NCBI GenBank assembly: GCA_905221605.1
Contig: CAJNDS010002769.1
Span: forward strand, 1-64,000
DNA from: Symbiodinium natans
Taxonomy: Eukaryota > Sar > Dinophyceae > Suessiales > Symbiodiniaceae
Reading direction: 5' to 3'
DNA: 64,000 nucleotides
Positions within the stretch are counted from its first letter, which is position 1, and each line of letters begins with the position of its first letter. A model generated the notes under the pieces. The model saw nothing but the letters and a program-made list of their open reading frames with translations, did not search any database and was not told the origin of the DNA. The position numbers and the translations under genes are program-made. Of this stretch, positions 20,801 to 33,700 are shown piece after piece.

Positions 20801-23800
20801 TTGGGGCTTCTCTATAAAACGCTAAGCCCGGGACCTTTAAATCTTAACCCTATAGGGTTTAAAGGTTATGTGTTTCAACTTACTTGCAGGCTTAGGTTCA
20901 AAATCATATATCTTAAACCCTAAACCTTTAAACCTTAACCCTATAAAGTTTCCAGGTTGCAGGTTTCGTTTAATTACACGTCAAGGTTTAAATCCATATA
21001 TCTTAAATTCTAGACCATGAACTAACGCTTAAAGTTTAAGGGTTTCGGTGTATTTGCAGGTCAAGATTTAAATGCCTATATCTTAAGCCCTAAACCTTTA
21101 AATCTTAATCCTACAGGGTTTAAAGGTTAAAGAATTGGGCTTATTTGTTTAATCCTATAGGGTTTCGGGGCTTTTCTTTAAAACTCTAAATCCTGGATCG
21201 ATAGGGGTTTAGAGTGCCTATGTCTTAAACCCTATACCTTTAAACCTTAACCCTGCAAGGGTTAAAGGTTTCGTGTTTCCGTTGAATTGTAGGTCAAGGT
21301 TTACATGTCTGAAATTCAAATCCTAAACCTTTAAACCGTAACCCTATAGGGTGTTTAAAGATTAAGGGTTGAGGTTAAATTGCTTAACCCTATAGGCTTG
21401 GGGTTTTGGGGCTTCTCGTTAGAATCCTAAACCCTGGATCGATAGGGTTTTGGAGAATAAGCCCTGACAATACCCTTAAACAAACCCAGAACACGCAGTG
21501 GAGTGAAGTGGAGGGGAGTGGGGGGGTGTGGTGGGGAGTGTTTTTTGGTCCTACTTATTTTGGAAGACCGACCCCTGGCGCCCTCTCCCCTTCTATTTAG
21601 AAGCAAATTAAGTCCTTATAAGCAAATTTGTTGCGTTGGAGATTGAGTGAGTACACAGATTACGTACCAACTCATACATACATATAAAGCCAATACACAG
21701 TATGAATATGCATGTGAGTATTGCAACACTACGACGACTTCAATCTTTAATTTGAGGGTCGATTCAAAACTGAATCGGCCGATTCAAATTTGAATCGGAC
21801 ATATTTCATCATTATAGGGGAGCCCGCTCTTTAGGACTTAGCGAGAAGGATTTAGGGAATAGGCGTTGAAGTGGGGAGCATCCCAAAGCTTAGTCCCCAA
21901 ATCCTATTTTCTAAGGGGGCGCAAATCTTATCGCTAAAGCTTTAGCGTTAGCGAGAAGATTTATTGAGCAAGGTTGGCTTTTGTATGAGTTAGGGGGGGT
22001 CTCATTTTTGGGGATTTAAGGCTACTTAAGATTCCCTCTTTAGGATTTGGTGACTCCCTCCCACCCCTCTTCCCCAATATGATTTAGGGAGTGAAATTAA
22101 GGGATAAGATTGAGGGATCCTTCTTCGTTGACTTTAGCGATAAGATCTACTGAGTAAGGTTCTTTGTTTTATGATGTAGACGGAGAGGCTCATCTTTAAG
22201 ATTTATAATAAGGATCCCCCTCTTTAGGACACCCCTCTTTAGGGCTTAAGCAATAGGATTTAGAAAGTAAAACTAAGGAATGCTTTTTAGGATTTAGGGG
22301 ATCTCCTCTTCAGGGTTTAGCCCCCCTCCCCCGCCCCCCACCTTTAGGCCTTAGGGAGTTAATTTCAGGGAACCAGATCTAGGGATCCCGATAAGATTTT
22401 ATCCGAGCATCTGTTTAATTGGTGGGACCCCCCACCGCAATAAGAAAGGCAGGGCACTGCAATAATGAGACCATGGCAATGTATGCATTCTCTATTAAGC
22501 ACAATCGGAATGTATTGTAGTTTCGCCGATCCAGACTGCAGCTCAGCAATCAAAAACGAAGCCTGCAGACAGATTTTTGAACACCCCCGGAAAATATTCA
22601 TTCACTGTGGCGGTATTTCCCCATACGGAAACCCCCGTAATGGAGGTAGTAATTCTCTTTTAGAATTCAGAGGCTCTCCTCTTCAGAATTTCAAGACTTC
22701 CCTCTTTAGGGCTTTGGGAAAAGACTTAGGGAGTAAAATCATGGGAATATGATTTAGGGATCCCACCCTTTAGGATTTAGCGAGAAGATTTAGTGAGCCA
22801 TTTAGTGACCCACCCCCCCCCCCCCCCGCCCGCCCCAGATTTAGGGACTGGGGGAATATGATTTAGGGAATACGATGTAGGAATCCCGTGCTTTCGGATT
22901 TAGCGAGCAGGATTTTGGGAAGAGGGTTTATGCAACAGAAAATTGTGTGAATAAGGTCAAAGGATTTAGGGAGTCGGTCTCATCTTTAAAGCGTTTTGAT
23001 GTCACGCAAGTGTAGAAAATTAGAAAACGGTAGGTTTTGGAGGGGGGGGTAGCATATATATATATATATGTATATTATATATTCATACACCGTATATTGT
23101 ATATATATATTTTTTTTTAATACACATATACCGATATTATGTGTATATACATATATGTATATGCATATGCGCCAGTTGGGTACATCTTGCGGCGATCGAG
23201 CTGTCTCTGAAGCTGCGGTTCATAAAGGTCTGAGTTTGCTCAGCGACGCCTTACCTGTTGAGGTCTAAGGTATAGAGATTAGGGATTTTCAGACAGCGAT
23301 GTTCTGGCACCGAAACCCTAAATACCCTAAACCCCTAAACCCAAACCTAATAACCCTAATAACCCTAATAACCCTAATAACCCTAATAACCCTAATAACC
23401 CTAGTAACCCTAATAACCCTAATAGCCCTAATAGCCCTAATAGCCCTAATAACCCTACACCCTAAACCGTAATAGCCCTAAACCCTAAACCTTAATAACC
23501 CTAAACCCTAGTAACCCTAATCACCCTAAACCCTAAACCCTAAACCCTAAACCCTAAACCCTAAACCCTAAACCCTAACCCTAAACCCTAGAAACCCTAA
23601 ACCCTAAACCCTAACTGAGATCTCACCGCACTCCTGGTCGAGCTCTCAGAGTCGTTGGGCCCGGCCCTCAGGGCAGCCAGCGCGTTTTTTTTTTTTTTTT
23701 TTTTGTTTTGTTTATTGTTTTATTATTATTATATTTTTTTTTGTTTTGTTTATTGTTTTATTATTATTATTTTTTTTTTGTTTTTCCTTTCTTTTTTTTT

Positions 23801-24691
23801 TAATGTTGTTGTTCCTTTGTTGTTTTAAAATGTTGTTTTTGTTTGTAGGGTTCAGAGTTCAGGGTTTAGGGATTTAGGCGTTCAATCTTCAGGCTCATGG
23901 AGTTCTAGGCAGGAGCTCGGGATTCAGCTTAAGCTTTCGAAGGGTTAGGGCTTTTCTTAGTGGCTCAGGGGGTATTGGGGTCCCGCTTCCTGTAAGAGGT
24001 ATCTATCCAGAACTTTCTGCCAAGGCTTGTAAGTTACGTAGGGTACCTCAAGAGCCCAATACCTCTTAATTAAGGATCCCTATATAAATTAAGCCATATT
24101 CCCTAATTAAGGGATGTTGGGCTCTTTGGGTAGTAGGGTACTAGAAGCTAGTAAGTTGTACATTGGGCGCCTCAACCCTGCACCCTCAACCGACAACCCT
24201 AAACCCGAAACCCTAAACCCTGAACCCTTTAAAAACCCTTTAAACCCTTTAAACCCTTTAAACCCTTTAAACCCTTTAAACCCTTTAAACCCTTTAAACC
24301 CTTTAAACCCTTTAAACCCTTTAAACCCTTTAAACCCTTTAAACCCTTTAAACCCTTTAAACCCTAAACCCTAAGCCCTAAACCCCAAACCCCAAACCCT
24401 AAACCCCACACCCTAAACCCTGAACCCTAAACCCTAAACCTTAAACCCTAAACCGTGTGTAGGGCCTGGGAGGTCGAGGGCGACTTGTTGCGGTTGTTTC
24501 TGGTTGCTTGGCTTCAGGCTTGCGCCTTCTTATTATCATTATTATTAGTATTGTTGTTGCTAGTATTGTTCTTATTAATCGTATTATTATTATTAGTATT
24601 ACTATTATTATTATTATTATTATTATTTTTAGTAGTAGTAGTGGTAGTGGTAGTGGTAGTGGTAGTGGTAGTGGTAGTGGTAGTGGTAGTG

Positions 24692-24787
<96 letters not shown>

Positions 24788-27700
24788 ATGTTATTGTTAT
24801 TCTTGTTATTCTTAATCGTGTTTTTTTGTTATTATTATTGTTAATATTATGTATAAGAGGCGGCTTGGTTGGGGCTTCGGGTTCAGGATTGTGGGGTTAG
24901 GGCTTAAGGTGGGTCTAGCGTGTAGGCTTCTGGGTTGGCGGGGTTTAGGGTTTGGGGTTTAGGGTTTAGGGTTTAGGGCTTTTGGGTTGGTTGTGCAGGG
25001 TGTCGGAGTTAGGTACGTCTTTCCTCCACTTCTGGGGCGCTAAGCCGTCAGCACCAAACCCTTACTTCTAATTCCGTGCATGGGGTGTCGAACTTCCTGT
25101 TTTAGGGTTTAGGGTTCAGGGTTTAGGGTTTACTATGGTCCCGTACTTTCGTTTTCGTATTATTCGACCCCTCCCGCCCCGCCCCCCCCCCCCCGCCTGA
25201 GTAGTGAGGGGGGTAGGGTAGGGTTGGGTCGGTAGGGTCCCGCCCCAACCACATGTAAATGAAGCAAGTGCCTGAGGCTTAATTTAGGGTTTAGGGGTTT
25301 GGGGTTTAGGGTTCAGGGTTGAGGGTAGTTGTTCACACTACCTGTCCCCAAACTACCATACGGTAGGTTCTCTGTTTAGCAAGGTTTCCCGGGGTCTTTG
25401 CCAGTAGTCCATATTTATATATATATATATATATACACACCTTCAACCCATGTAAAGGTCTGTGAAGCCGTACACCGTAATTATCCCCTAAATCCTACCT
25501 CCCAAACCTAAAGCCTGAGTTCTAAATCCTACACCCTAAACCCTAGCCTCTAAACAGCGTATACGCCTAAACCCCAAGCCCTTGCGAAAACCCTAGACCT
25601 TAACCAGTCTTAAGGTCCGATCTGCCTTCGCCCCAAACCCTAAACCCCAAACCCTAAACCCCAAACCCTAAACCCCAAACCCTAAACCCCAAACCCTAAA
25701 CCCCAAACCCTAAACCCTAAACCCCAAACCCTAAACCCCCAACCCCCAAACCCCAAACCCTAAACCCTAAACCCTAAAACCCAAAACCACCAACCCTAAA
25801 CCCTAAACCCCAAACCCTAAACCCTGAAGTCCTAAACCCTAAACCCTACACCCCAAATCCTAAACCCTAAACCCCAAAACCACCAACCCTAAACCCTGAA
25901 GTCCTACAGTCCGAAAGCTGCAGGCGTCGACCTGGCCGCCCCTGGGGAGGTCATCCTAGGCCTGCTTCTCGAGCATTTGAAGGGTACTCGTAGGGTTCCG
26001 GGTTCAGGGTTCAGGGTTTAGGGTAGGCCCTACAGCTTGCAGGGCCCGGGGGCTATAAGTGTTTACAGGGTTTGTACAAGGGGACCCTTTACATACACCC
26101 TTGCATACCCTGGACAACCCAAGGGCCGAACCCTTGAAATAAAGGGTTTAGGGTTTAGGGTTTAGGGTTTAGGGTTTAGGGTTAAGAAACTACCCTTGGA
26201 TTGTCGGGCTTGGGCCTCAACCCCAAACCTTAACTCCTAAGGGCAACTAGGGTGCATCTCATGGTTTTGGTGAGTGTCTACCGGATTTCCTGCACTTGAA
26301 AGACCCCAAACCCCAAACCCTAAACCCCAAACCCCAAACCCTAAACCCCAAACCCTCAACCCTAAACCCTCAACCCTAAACCCTAAACCCTAAACCCTAC
26401 CCTGAGCCATAAACCACAACTAGAAATGCCAGAGGAGTCGAAGCCCTGAGCTGCCAGCGCTCTTGTTGGGCTGTATTCTTAGGGTACTTGGAGGTTCGCG
26501 GTGCTTATCAACCATGGGTTTAGGGTTTAGGGTTTAGGGTTTAGGGTTATGACTGCACTTATAACCCAAATTTTAACTACATTTGGGCACTTGAGGGGCT
26601 GATAGGTGGGTTATAAGTACAGTTCTAATGGGTTCCTAAGTGCCCCTTAGTATGGCCATATGGGAGCTTACGAGAAACAAGGGACCTCTAGTAGAGCCCC
26701 AAATAGTAGGGTCGTACCCGAACATGGTACCCCTAACATCGGAAACCCCCCATGTTAAGGATGTTAAGGTACCATCAATGTAAAGTACTCTAGACTACTT
26801 GGTAGCCCATTGGTACCATTTTACTTTCTTTTTTTGGTCCTGAGTTCCCTTCTAAAGTAGCCAACCCCAAAAAGGGTGCCCTTATGATAATATGGTTACT
26901 GGGCTACTAAGACTGGATACAGGGACTTCCGTTCAACCTTACCGCCTTTCAGCCCCAAAAGCTACCATGCCAAACCTTGAAATCCCCAGAGCCTTCTGAT
27001 TGATCACGGGACCCCTGTTGTGCCCTAAAAACCTAGAGCCTGACCTACAACACCAAACCTGAAAATCCTAACCCTAAACCCCAAACCCTAAACCCCAAAC
27101 CCCAAACCCCAAACCCTAAACCCTAAACCCTAAACCCTAAACCCCAAACCCTACATGCCGCGGCCTCTGCCCGATCCCCGCAGTCCCGAGTTCCACAAGA
27201 GGCCGTGACACACGCTCGAGCTCGCCACGGCTCGCTTTGGCGCTGTGTGACGGCGCAGGCTCCCGCCGTTTACGGAGAATTTAGGGTTTAGGGTTTAGGG
27301 TTTATAGTTTGGCGTTTGGGGTTTGGGGTTTAGGGTTTAGGGTTTAGGGTTTGGATTTAAGATTAGGCTTGAGGATTTCCAGGATTGTGTGTGTGTTCCA
27401 TTTTTTCCCCGGCATGGGAGCACGGTAGATAAACGCTATCGACACCCTCTTTCCTCAACGTCGCCCACTGCTATCATGTGCAACTCAACTGCACTTGAAG
27501 CCTCAGGATTTAGGATTGCTAGGCAGGCGGGATATCTGTAGTTTTTAATTGTGGGGGGGGGGGGGGGGGGGGGGGGGGGCGCTTAGGAGGATCTTCCTTC
27601 GGAATATGCTCAGCTTGAGCGGGCTAAGCCAAGATCCTAAACCCCAAGCCCTAAGCCCTTATGGACCCTAAACCCCAAACCCCAAACCACAAACCCCAAA

Positions 27701-30700
27701 CCCCAAACCAACCCCAAACCCTAAACTCCAAACCCGAAACCCTAAACTTTCTCATGGCTGGGCAACGTTCTACATTTTTAAGGGTACTTAAACCCAATAA
27801 GGAATATGAATTTAAATTTAGATGCTATCCCAACCATGAGTCAGTAAACTCCAAACCCTAAACCCTAAACCCTCAACCTTAAACATGGGGTTGTCTGGAC
27901 GCACCTACTCCCTAAACCCCAAACCCCAAACCCCAAACCCTAAACCCTAAACCCTAAACCCTAAACCCCAAACCCCAAACCCCAAACCCTAAACCCTAAA
28001 CCCTAAACCCTAAACCCTAAACCCCAAACCCCAAACCCCAAACCCTAAACCCTAAACCCTAAACCCTAACCCTACCCCCCCCCCCCCCCCCCCCCCGAAG
28101 CTAGGTGTCCTCCGACCGACGCGTGTGCGCTCCGTGGGCGTGGTGACCACTCCGCAGCCTGACCGTTCAGGGTTTAGGGTTTAGGGTTTAGGGTTTAGGG
28201 TTTAGGGTGGATGACCCTACAGCCCTAAGCCCCTACATTCCTAAACCCTATACCCCCTAAACCCCTGAAGCCTACATCTTGAACTATAACCCGTAAGCTC
28301 CGAAACCGCAAGTCTTTGAACCCTAAACTCCTAAACCCGATAAACCCTAAGCCCTAAACCAACCTTAACCCTAATTAAACACGTAAACTCAGAACCCTCA
28401 ATAGCCCTTTAAAGCCCTAAACCCTGAACCCTAAACCCTAAACCCTAAACCCCCCTTGTACTAACAGTTCTTAAAGGGATTCTAAGAGGGGGTACTAGAA
28501 TCCCTATTAGGAATTGTTTGTAAAAGGGAGAGCACCCGAAGGTTTAGGGTTTGGAGATCAATGTTTCGGGCTGAAAAGGGTTATGGAGGGTTCTGACTGT
28601 AAGAGTTTAACTAGGGTTAAGGTTCAGGGCTTAGGGTTTATCGTGTTTAGGAGTTCAGGGTTCAAAGGCTTAGGGTTTAGGAGTTTAGCGTTCAAGATTT
28701 AGGATTTAGGAGGAGCCCCGGGGTTGAGCCGTTTAGGGCTGTAGGGGTTTCGGGTTTAGGGGTTTAGGGTTCAGGGTTTCGGGTTTCGGAGTTCAGGGTT
28801 GGAGTTTAGGGGACGGGTTTAGTGTTCAGGGCTTAGGGTTACAAGGGGATAAAGGGTTCAGGGTTTAAGGGTTTAAGGTGTAAAAGGGTCTAGGGCTTCG
28901 GGTTTTAAGGCTCAAGGGAATGCGGTTTAAGGGTTTGAGGGTTTAGGGTTTAGGCTTTCGAGCTGGTGACCTCCCCTGGTTTCGGTTTTGCCCGCCCCCA
29001 GAAGCGGTTGGCAAACAGGGTTTAGGGAAGTTTAGGGTTTAGGGTCAGGGTTTAGGATTTAGGGGTTCAGTTTTGCGCCGCCCTCATAAGTAGCGGTTGG
29101 CTCCATCCTACTACTGTAACTGACACCCGAAACCCTAAACCCTAAGCAGTTTTGAGGAGTCTCACGAACTCGAGTTGCAATGGCCCGTGTCATGTTTCTG
29201 TTGGGTGGGCAACATCTCTAAGGGTCCATGTACCTCATTATGATATACTTGGGCCCAACAGTCCCTAAATAGGAGGTACTTTATAAATGCTCAAGTATTC
29301 CCCATTTAGGTACGTGGACCCTTAGGGCTATACAATGAATGACATGGGATTTAGATTGAAGGGACTTAGGACTCCGGGCTTATAAGGTTCAAAAGTTTAG
29401 AAAAGGTTATTTATTCAGGGTTCTGAGTGTAAGGGCTTACTTCGGGATCAAGGGTTAAGTGCTTAGGGTTGAAAGAGGTCCAAAGGGTTCAGGGTCATGT
29501 TAAGGGTTATCAGGGTTTCGATGAGGCCCCTGGAAGTAGCCCTAAACCCTAAAGGGTAACCCGCAAGGCCTCCGGGGGTAGCTGAGCAGTATTGCAGGGC
29601 TTGGGCTCAGGTTCAATTGTTTAGGGCCTTCGTGTAGAGTTCAGGGTTTCGGGCTCCCTAAACCCTGAACCCTAAACCCTTACAAACCCTAAACCCTAAA
29701 CCGTACAGCCTAGGGTTCAGGCTTCAGTGTTTAGAAGGATTCGAGAAGATGGTCCAAGCACTTGGGGTTTCGGGTCTTGGGTACGTGTCTGAGGCAGCTT
29801 CACTACTTGGTGAGATGTGGCTGCCCAAGCTTAGGGTTTAGGGCTAAGGGTTTAGGGTTTAGGCCCACGGAGCATCCGAAAGGTTGCAGAGTCAGTCCTT
29901 GTTGGGGTCGGGGGTTAAGGATTTCCCATACTTTAAGCCCCCTAAACCGCCTAAGCCCCTAAACCTTTCAACCCCCTAAGCATCCGCAAACCCTATAAAC
30001 CATGTAAGTGCCAAATCCTAAATGGTCCTAAACCGTATAAAGCCTGACACCCCAAAGATGTTCGGGTCCGGGGCTTGGCCGGATTTCGCTGATTTTGTTT
30101 CGAAGCCTGTGGGGTTTGGTGTTTACGTTTAGGGTTTGGGATTCGAGGCTTAGGGATTAGGGTTTAGGGCTTAGGGTGAGGGGCCCTAAGGGCGCCCGAA
30201 TCCCCTTTTGCCTCCACCTGGAGCCCCTGGGGCTCCTCCCAAAGGCCAGAGCGATGCACATCCACAGCAATGCCGTTCTACTAGCATCAGGAGGTTTAGG
30301 GTTTTAGGGTTTAGGGTTTAGGGTTTAGGATAACTGTACCTAGAACTGTCCTACAAGCATTTTCGGGCACTTGAGGGGCTTATATAAGTGGGTTAGAAGT
30401 ACAGTTATGACTGATAATAAGTACCGCGAATCTCCAAGTAGATCAGGATGCTCTCTGCGGAACTCCGCCTGACCTTGAACTCCACGTCTTGGACTAAACC
30501 CTAAACCCTAAACCCCAAACCCTAAACCCTAAACCCTAAATCCAACAAACCCTAAACCCTAAACCCCAAACCCTAAACCCTAAACCCTAAACCCCAAACC
30601 CTAAACCCTAACCGGGTTCACAAGGCGAGAACGACCCGAGCTACGGGCTGGCGAGCGTACCCGGATATGAGGACAGCGTGAGGGTTGAGGGTTTAGGGTT

Positions 30701-33700
30701 TAGGGTTTAGGGTTGAGGGTTTAGGGTTGAGGGTGTGACGGGGGTATATAGAGGACTCGAAGGGGGACCAAGGGTTTATGGTTTAGCGTTCAGGGTTGGG
30801 GGTCTCGGGTTCATGGCTGGTTGAGGGGTTAGGGTTCAGGGTTCAGGGGGCTTATTGTTTCGGGTTTAGGCATAGTAGGGCTTGGGCCCAAACTATACAA
30901 ACTAGTAGGGTTGGGTTTCGGATTCAGGGTTTCGACTTCAGGGTTCAGGGTTTAGGGTTTAGGGTTTAGGGTTTAGGGTTTAGGGTTAGTCCCTGACTTA
31001 CACATTCTTCCACGCAAGAATCGTCGGTACTTTGCAGGCCCAAGTCATGCTTACATATGCATCAGTCAAGACAAGCACGCCACAAATTTCCCTGGGCTTT
31101 GAGAGCACTTCCTGCTACTTTGAAACAACATGGCGCAACATGACACGAGCCCCTAAAAACCCTAGTCCCTGGAGTTCAGGCAAAGTTGCTCAAGGGTGTG
31201 GGGCCAAACAAGGGCGCCTATTCTGGAGGACTGACCATGTGTAAACAACCACCCGCAATCCAGAACTCTAGCCCCAATCTCGAAACCCTCAGCCCTAAAC
31301 CCTGGACCCTAAACCCTACTTAAACCCCAAACCCCAAACACTAAACCCCAAACACTAAACCCCAAACCCTAAACCGTAAACCCTAAACCCCAAACCCTAA
31401 ACCCTAAACCCTAAACTCTAAACCCTGAACCCCAACCATGCAGGACAAGCTCGTCTGCGCATTCCGAAAGCTTCTGGAGTCGGCTGAAAGATCGCCCAGA
31501 GTGTGCCCTGCAGCAAAAGGTTCAGGGGGTTTAGGGTTTAGGGTTTAGGGTTTAGGGTTCACGGTTTAGGGTTCAGGGTTTAGGGTTTAGGGTTCAGGGT
31601 TTAGGGCTTAGGGTTTAGGGTTCAGGGTTTAGGTGGTGCCTGCCCGTACCCATATAATCCAGAAGACACCAACACTCACCACCACCAGCCACCATTTTTC
31701 CCGCAGCATGACAGCATGACCCAGCATTCCCCACAGCTGCCCACCGTTACCCACTAGGACCCAGAGTAGGCCCTTGTTCCCTTTTGTTAGCGCTAAGGGC
31801 CCTTGCAAGCCCCTTTGAACCCAAAAAAGGGGTACTTGGAGGTCAATGGTACTTCTTAGCCAGTGAGAACTGTACTCCGGACTACTTCTAGCCATATTAG
31901 GGCACTTAAGGGGCTTATGAGTGGGTTATACGTACAGTTGTGACTGGTTAACAAGCACCATGAACCTCCAAGTACAGCTGCACAGGTACAAGCCGGTTGT
32001 GAACGTGGACTGCGCCTGTGGGGTGGGCGCTATGGCTCTAGCTGCCATGATGCCCCAACTTGCTGCAGGTGGCCGGTTCAGGGGGTCAAACCCTAGACCG
32101 TAAACCCTCAACCCTAAACCCCAAACCCCAAACCCCAAACCCTAAACCCTAAACCCAAAACCCAAAACCCCAAACCCTTCACCTGATAGTTTTGGGGGGG
32201 TTGCTTGGGCCTGGCGCCTACGGTGTCCATGTGTGATTCAGGCTTTCCCCCCCCCCCCCCCGTGTCTTCCACGTTATAACGCCCGGACTAAATGTAGGTA
32301 GGCCCTTGGTTTTTTTTATATTTTCCCTTATTGGGTTTAAGAGGCTCATATTTAGGAATATTTTTAGGGTGGTTTTCAGGGCCATCCTAGAAACACTAAA
32401 CCCTGAACCACGAAGAGAAGGCAAGCAAGAACGGTCGAATGATGGAATGAGAAATGGCGGATCAGGGTTTTACTTCGGCCCGCATAGGCCTGCTTCGGAT
32501 AAGAGCTTCTGGCATAAAGGTGTTTATGCGCATCACAATGTCCGGAAGCATCGCCGACTTTGGAAGCCCTAAACCCTAAACCCTAAACCCTAAACCCTAA
32601 ACCCTTCAGAACAGAATGAACGGAGATCGAGGAGAACCTAGGGGGTGTCTGAAGAAGGATGCGCCCAGCTTGTCGAGAAGCTGCGCAGGGGTTCAGGGTT
32701 TCGAGGTTTCGGGTACCCTAAACCCTAAACCCTAAACCCTAAACCCTAAAGAGTTTGGGGCTCTTAGGGAAGCTATAGGCTTGAAGGTCCTGGTTGCCCA
32801 GATACATGCTTTCAGGGTTTAGGGTTCAGGGTTTAGCGTTTAGGGTTTAGGGTTCAGGCATTTCGGGGTTTGGGTTAATTAAGGGCTCAGGGTTAAGGGT
32901 TTAGGGTTCGGGGCTAAGGGTTTAGGTTCCAATCCTAAGGCTAAGGGTTCAGGGTTAAGCGTTTAGGGTTCAGGACTTAGGGTTTAGGGCTAAGGGCAGC
33001 TACGTTCGTATGCTTCTCGCTGTCTCCATGCCCATCGAGTCTCCGAAAGCGTGGAAACCACAGTTGTCAGGCGAAGGGGCGAGAAATGCACCTAGGGCAC
33101 CCTGGCCCAAACGGACCAAAATCTAGACAAACCTGCTTAAACCTTACCAAACAGTAGGAATAACAAGAACCTACTACACAGTCTTTAAGCCCTACTAAAC
33201 CCTGCCAAGCAGTAGTGAACCCTCACAAAACCCTACGAAACCCTGCTGAACCCTCTTAAGCAGAAGTAAACCCAACTCTAAGCCCTACATCACGCAGCAA
33301 GAAACCCTTCCGAGCCCTACTTCTCCCAAAAAGCCCTATCCCCTCCCCCCCCCCACCCTAAAACCCTAAACCCTAAACCCTAAACCCTAAACCCCAAACC
33401 CCAAACCCTAAACCCTAAACCCTAAACCCTAAACCCTAAACCCTAAACCCTAAACGTGACGCAGTCGGCCTCACGGTCAACATGGTGAACCTGGTGGGCG
33501 AAGGGACCTTGAACGAAGGCATCGCAGATGTGAGTTGGCATCCCGAGGGGTCCATGGACCCCTATACTATACCCAAAGGCTCCTATGTAGTACCTTTTTG
33601 GGGTAGTATACTAGAATCCCCTATAACTAGCCCAAAAAGGAACTACATTGGAGCCTTTGGGTAGGGGTTTAGGGTTTAAGGGTCTAGGGTTTGCGGATCT

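Larger units (their letters stand above)
16313..27183. repeat. PGM3 intron 6 (10.9 kb repeat reservoir)
   Basis: Left to right: TTTAGGG repeats; two small exon-like islands (16765-16802 and about 16866-16960); AT-rich sequence; 478-bp satellite; palindromic satellite; degenerate CCTATAGGG repeats; GATTTAGGGA-rich sequence; CCCTAATAA, T-rich, CCCTTTAAA and GTA/TTA arrays; CCCCAAA/CCCTAAA arrays; several foldback elements. An exon coding a longer linker before GRDTR could be hidden here, but the phases of exons 6 and 7 already match. Confidence 0.75.
28154..29793. repeat. PGM3 intron 8
   Basis: TTTAGGG units first, then long degenerate CCCTAAA and TTTAGGG sequence, foldback elements D (28451-28540) and B (29218-29324), and an open island (29155-29215, SHELELQWPVSCF) just before the B element. 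Confidence 0.75.

Noticed and set aside
24225-24366. Regularly spaced repeats as a possible CRISPR array
   Set aside because: The 9-base units have no spacers; this is an expanded telomere variant in a eukaryotic genome.
24455-24900. 129-130-codon frames of poly-Val, poly-Ser and poly-Ile
   Set aside because: Pure translation of GTA/TTA/GGTAGT microsatellites.
29734-29809. Open frame FEKMVQALGVSGLGYVSEAA with a good GTGAGA donor overlapping exon 9
   Set aside because: The other frame codes QLHYLVRC, which continues TTP from exon 8 with the correct phase. The donor-like GTGAGA falls inside that codon string.
33519-33529. Consensus donor GTGAGT after GCAGAT as the end of exon 13
   Set aside because: Using it inserts GIAD between LNE and GCGADFVK and breaks the phase with exon 14; the GC donor eleven bases earlier joins exactly.
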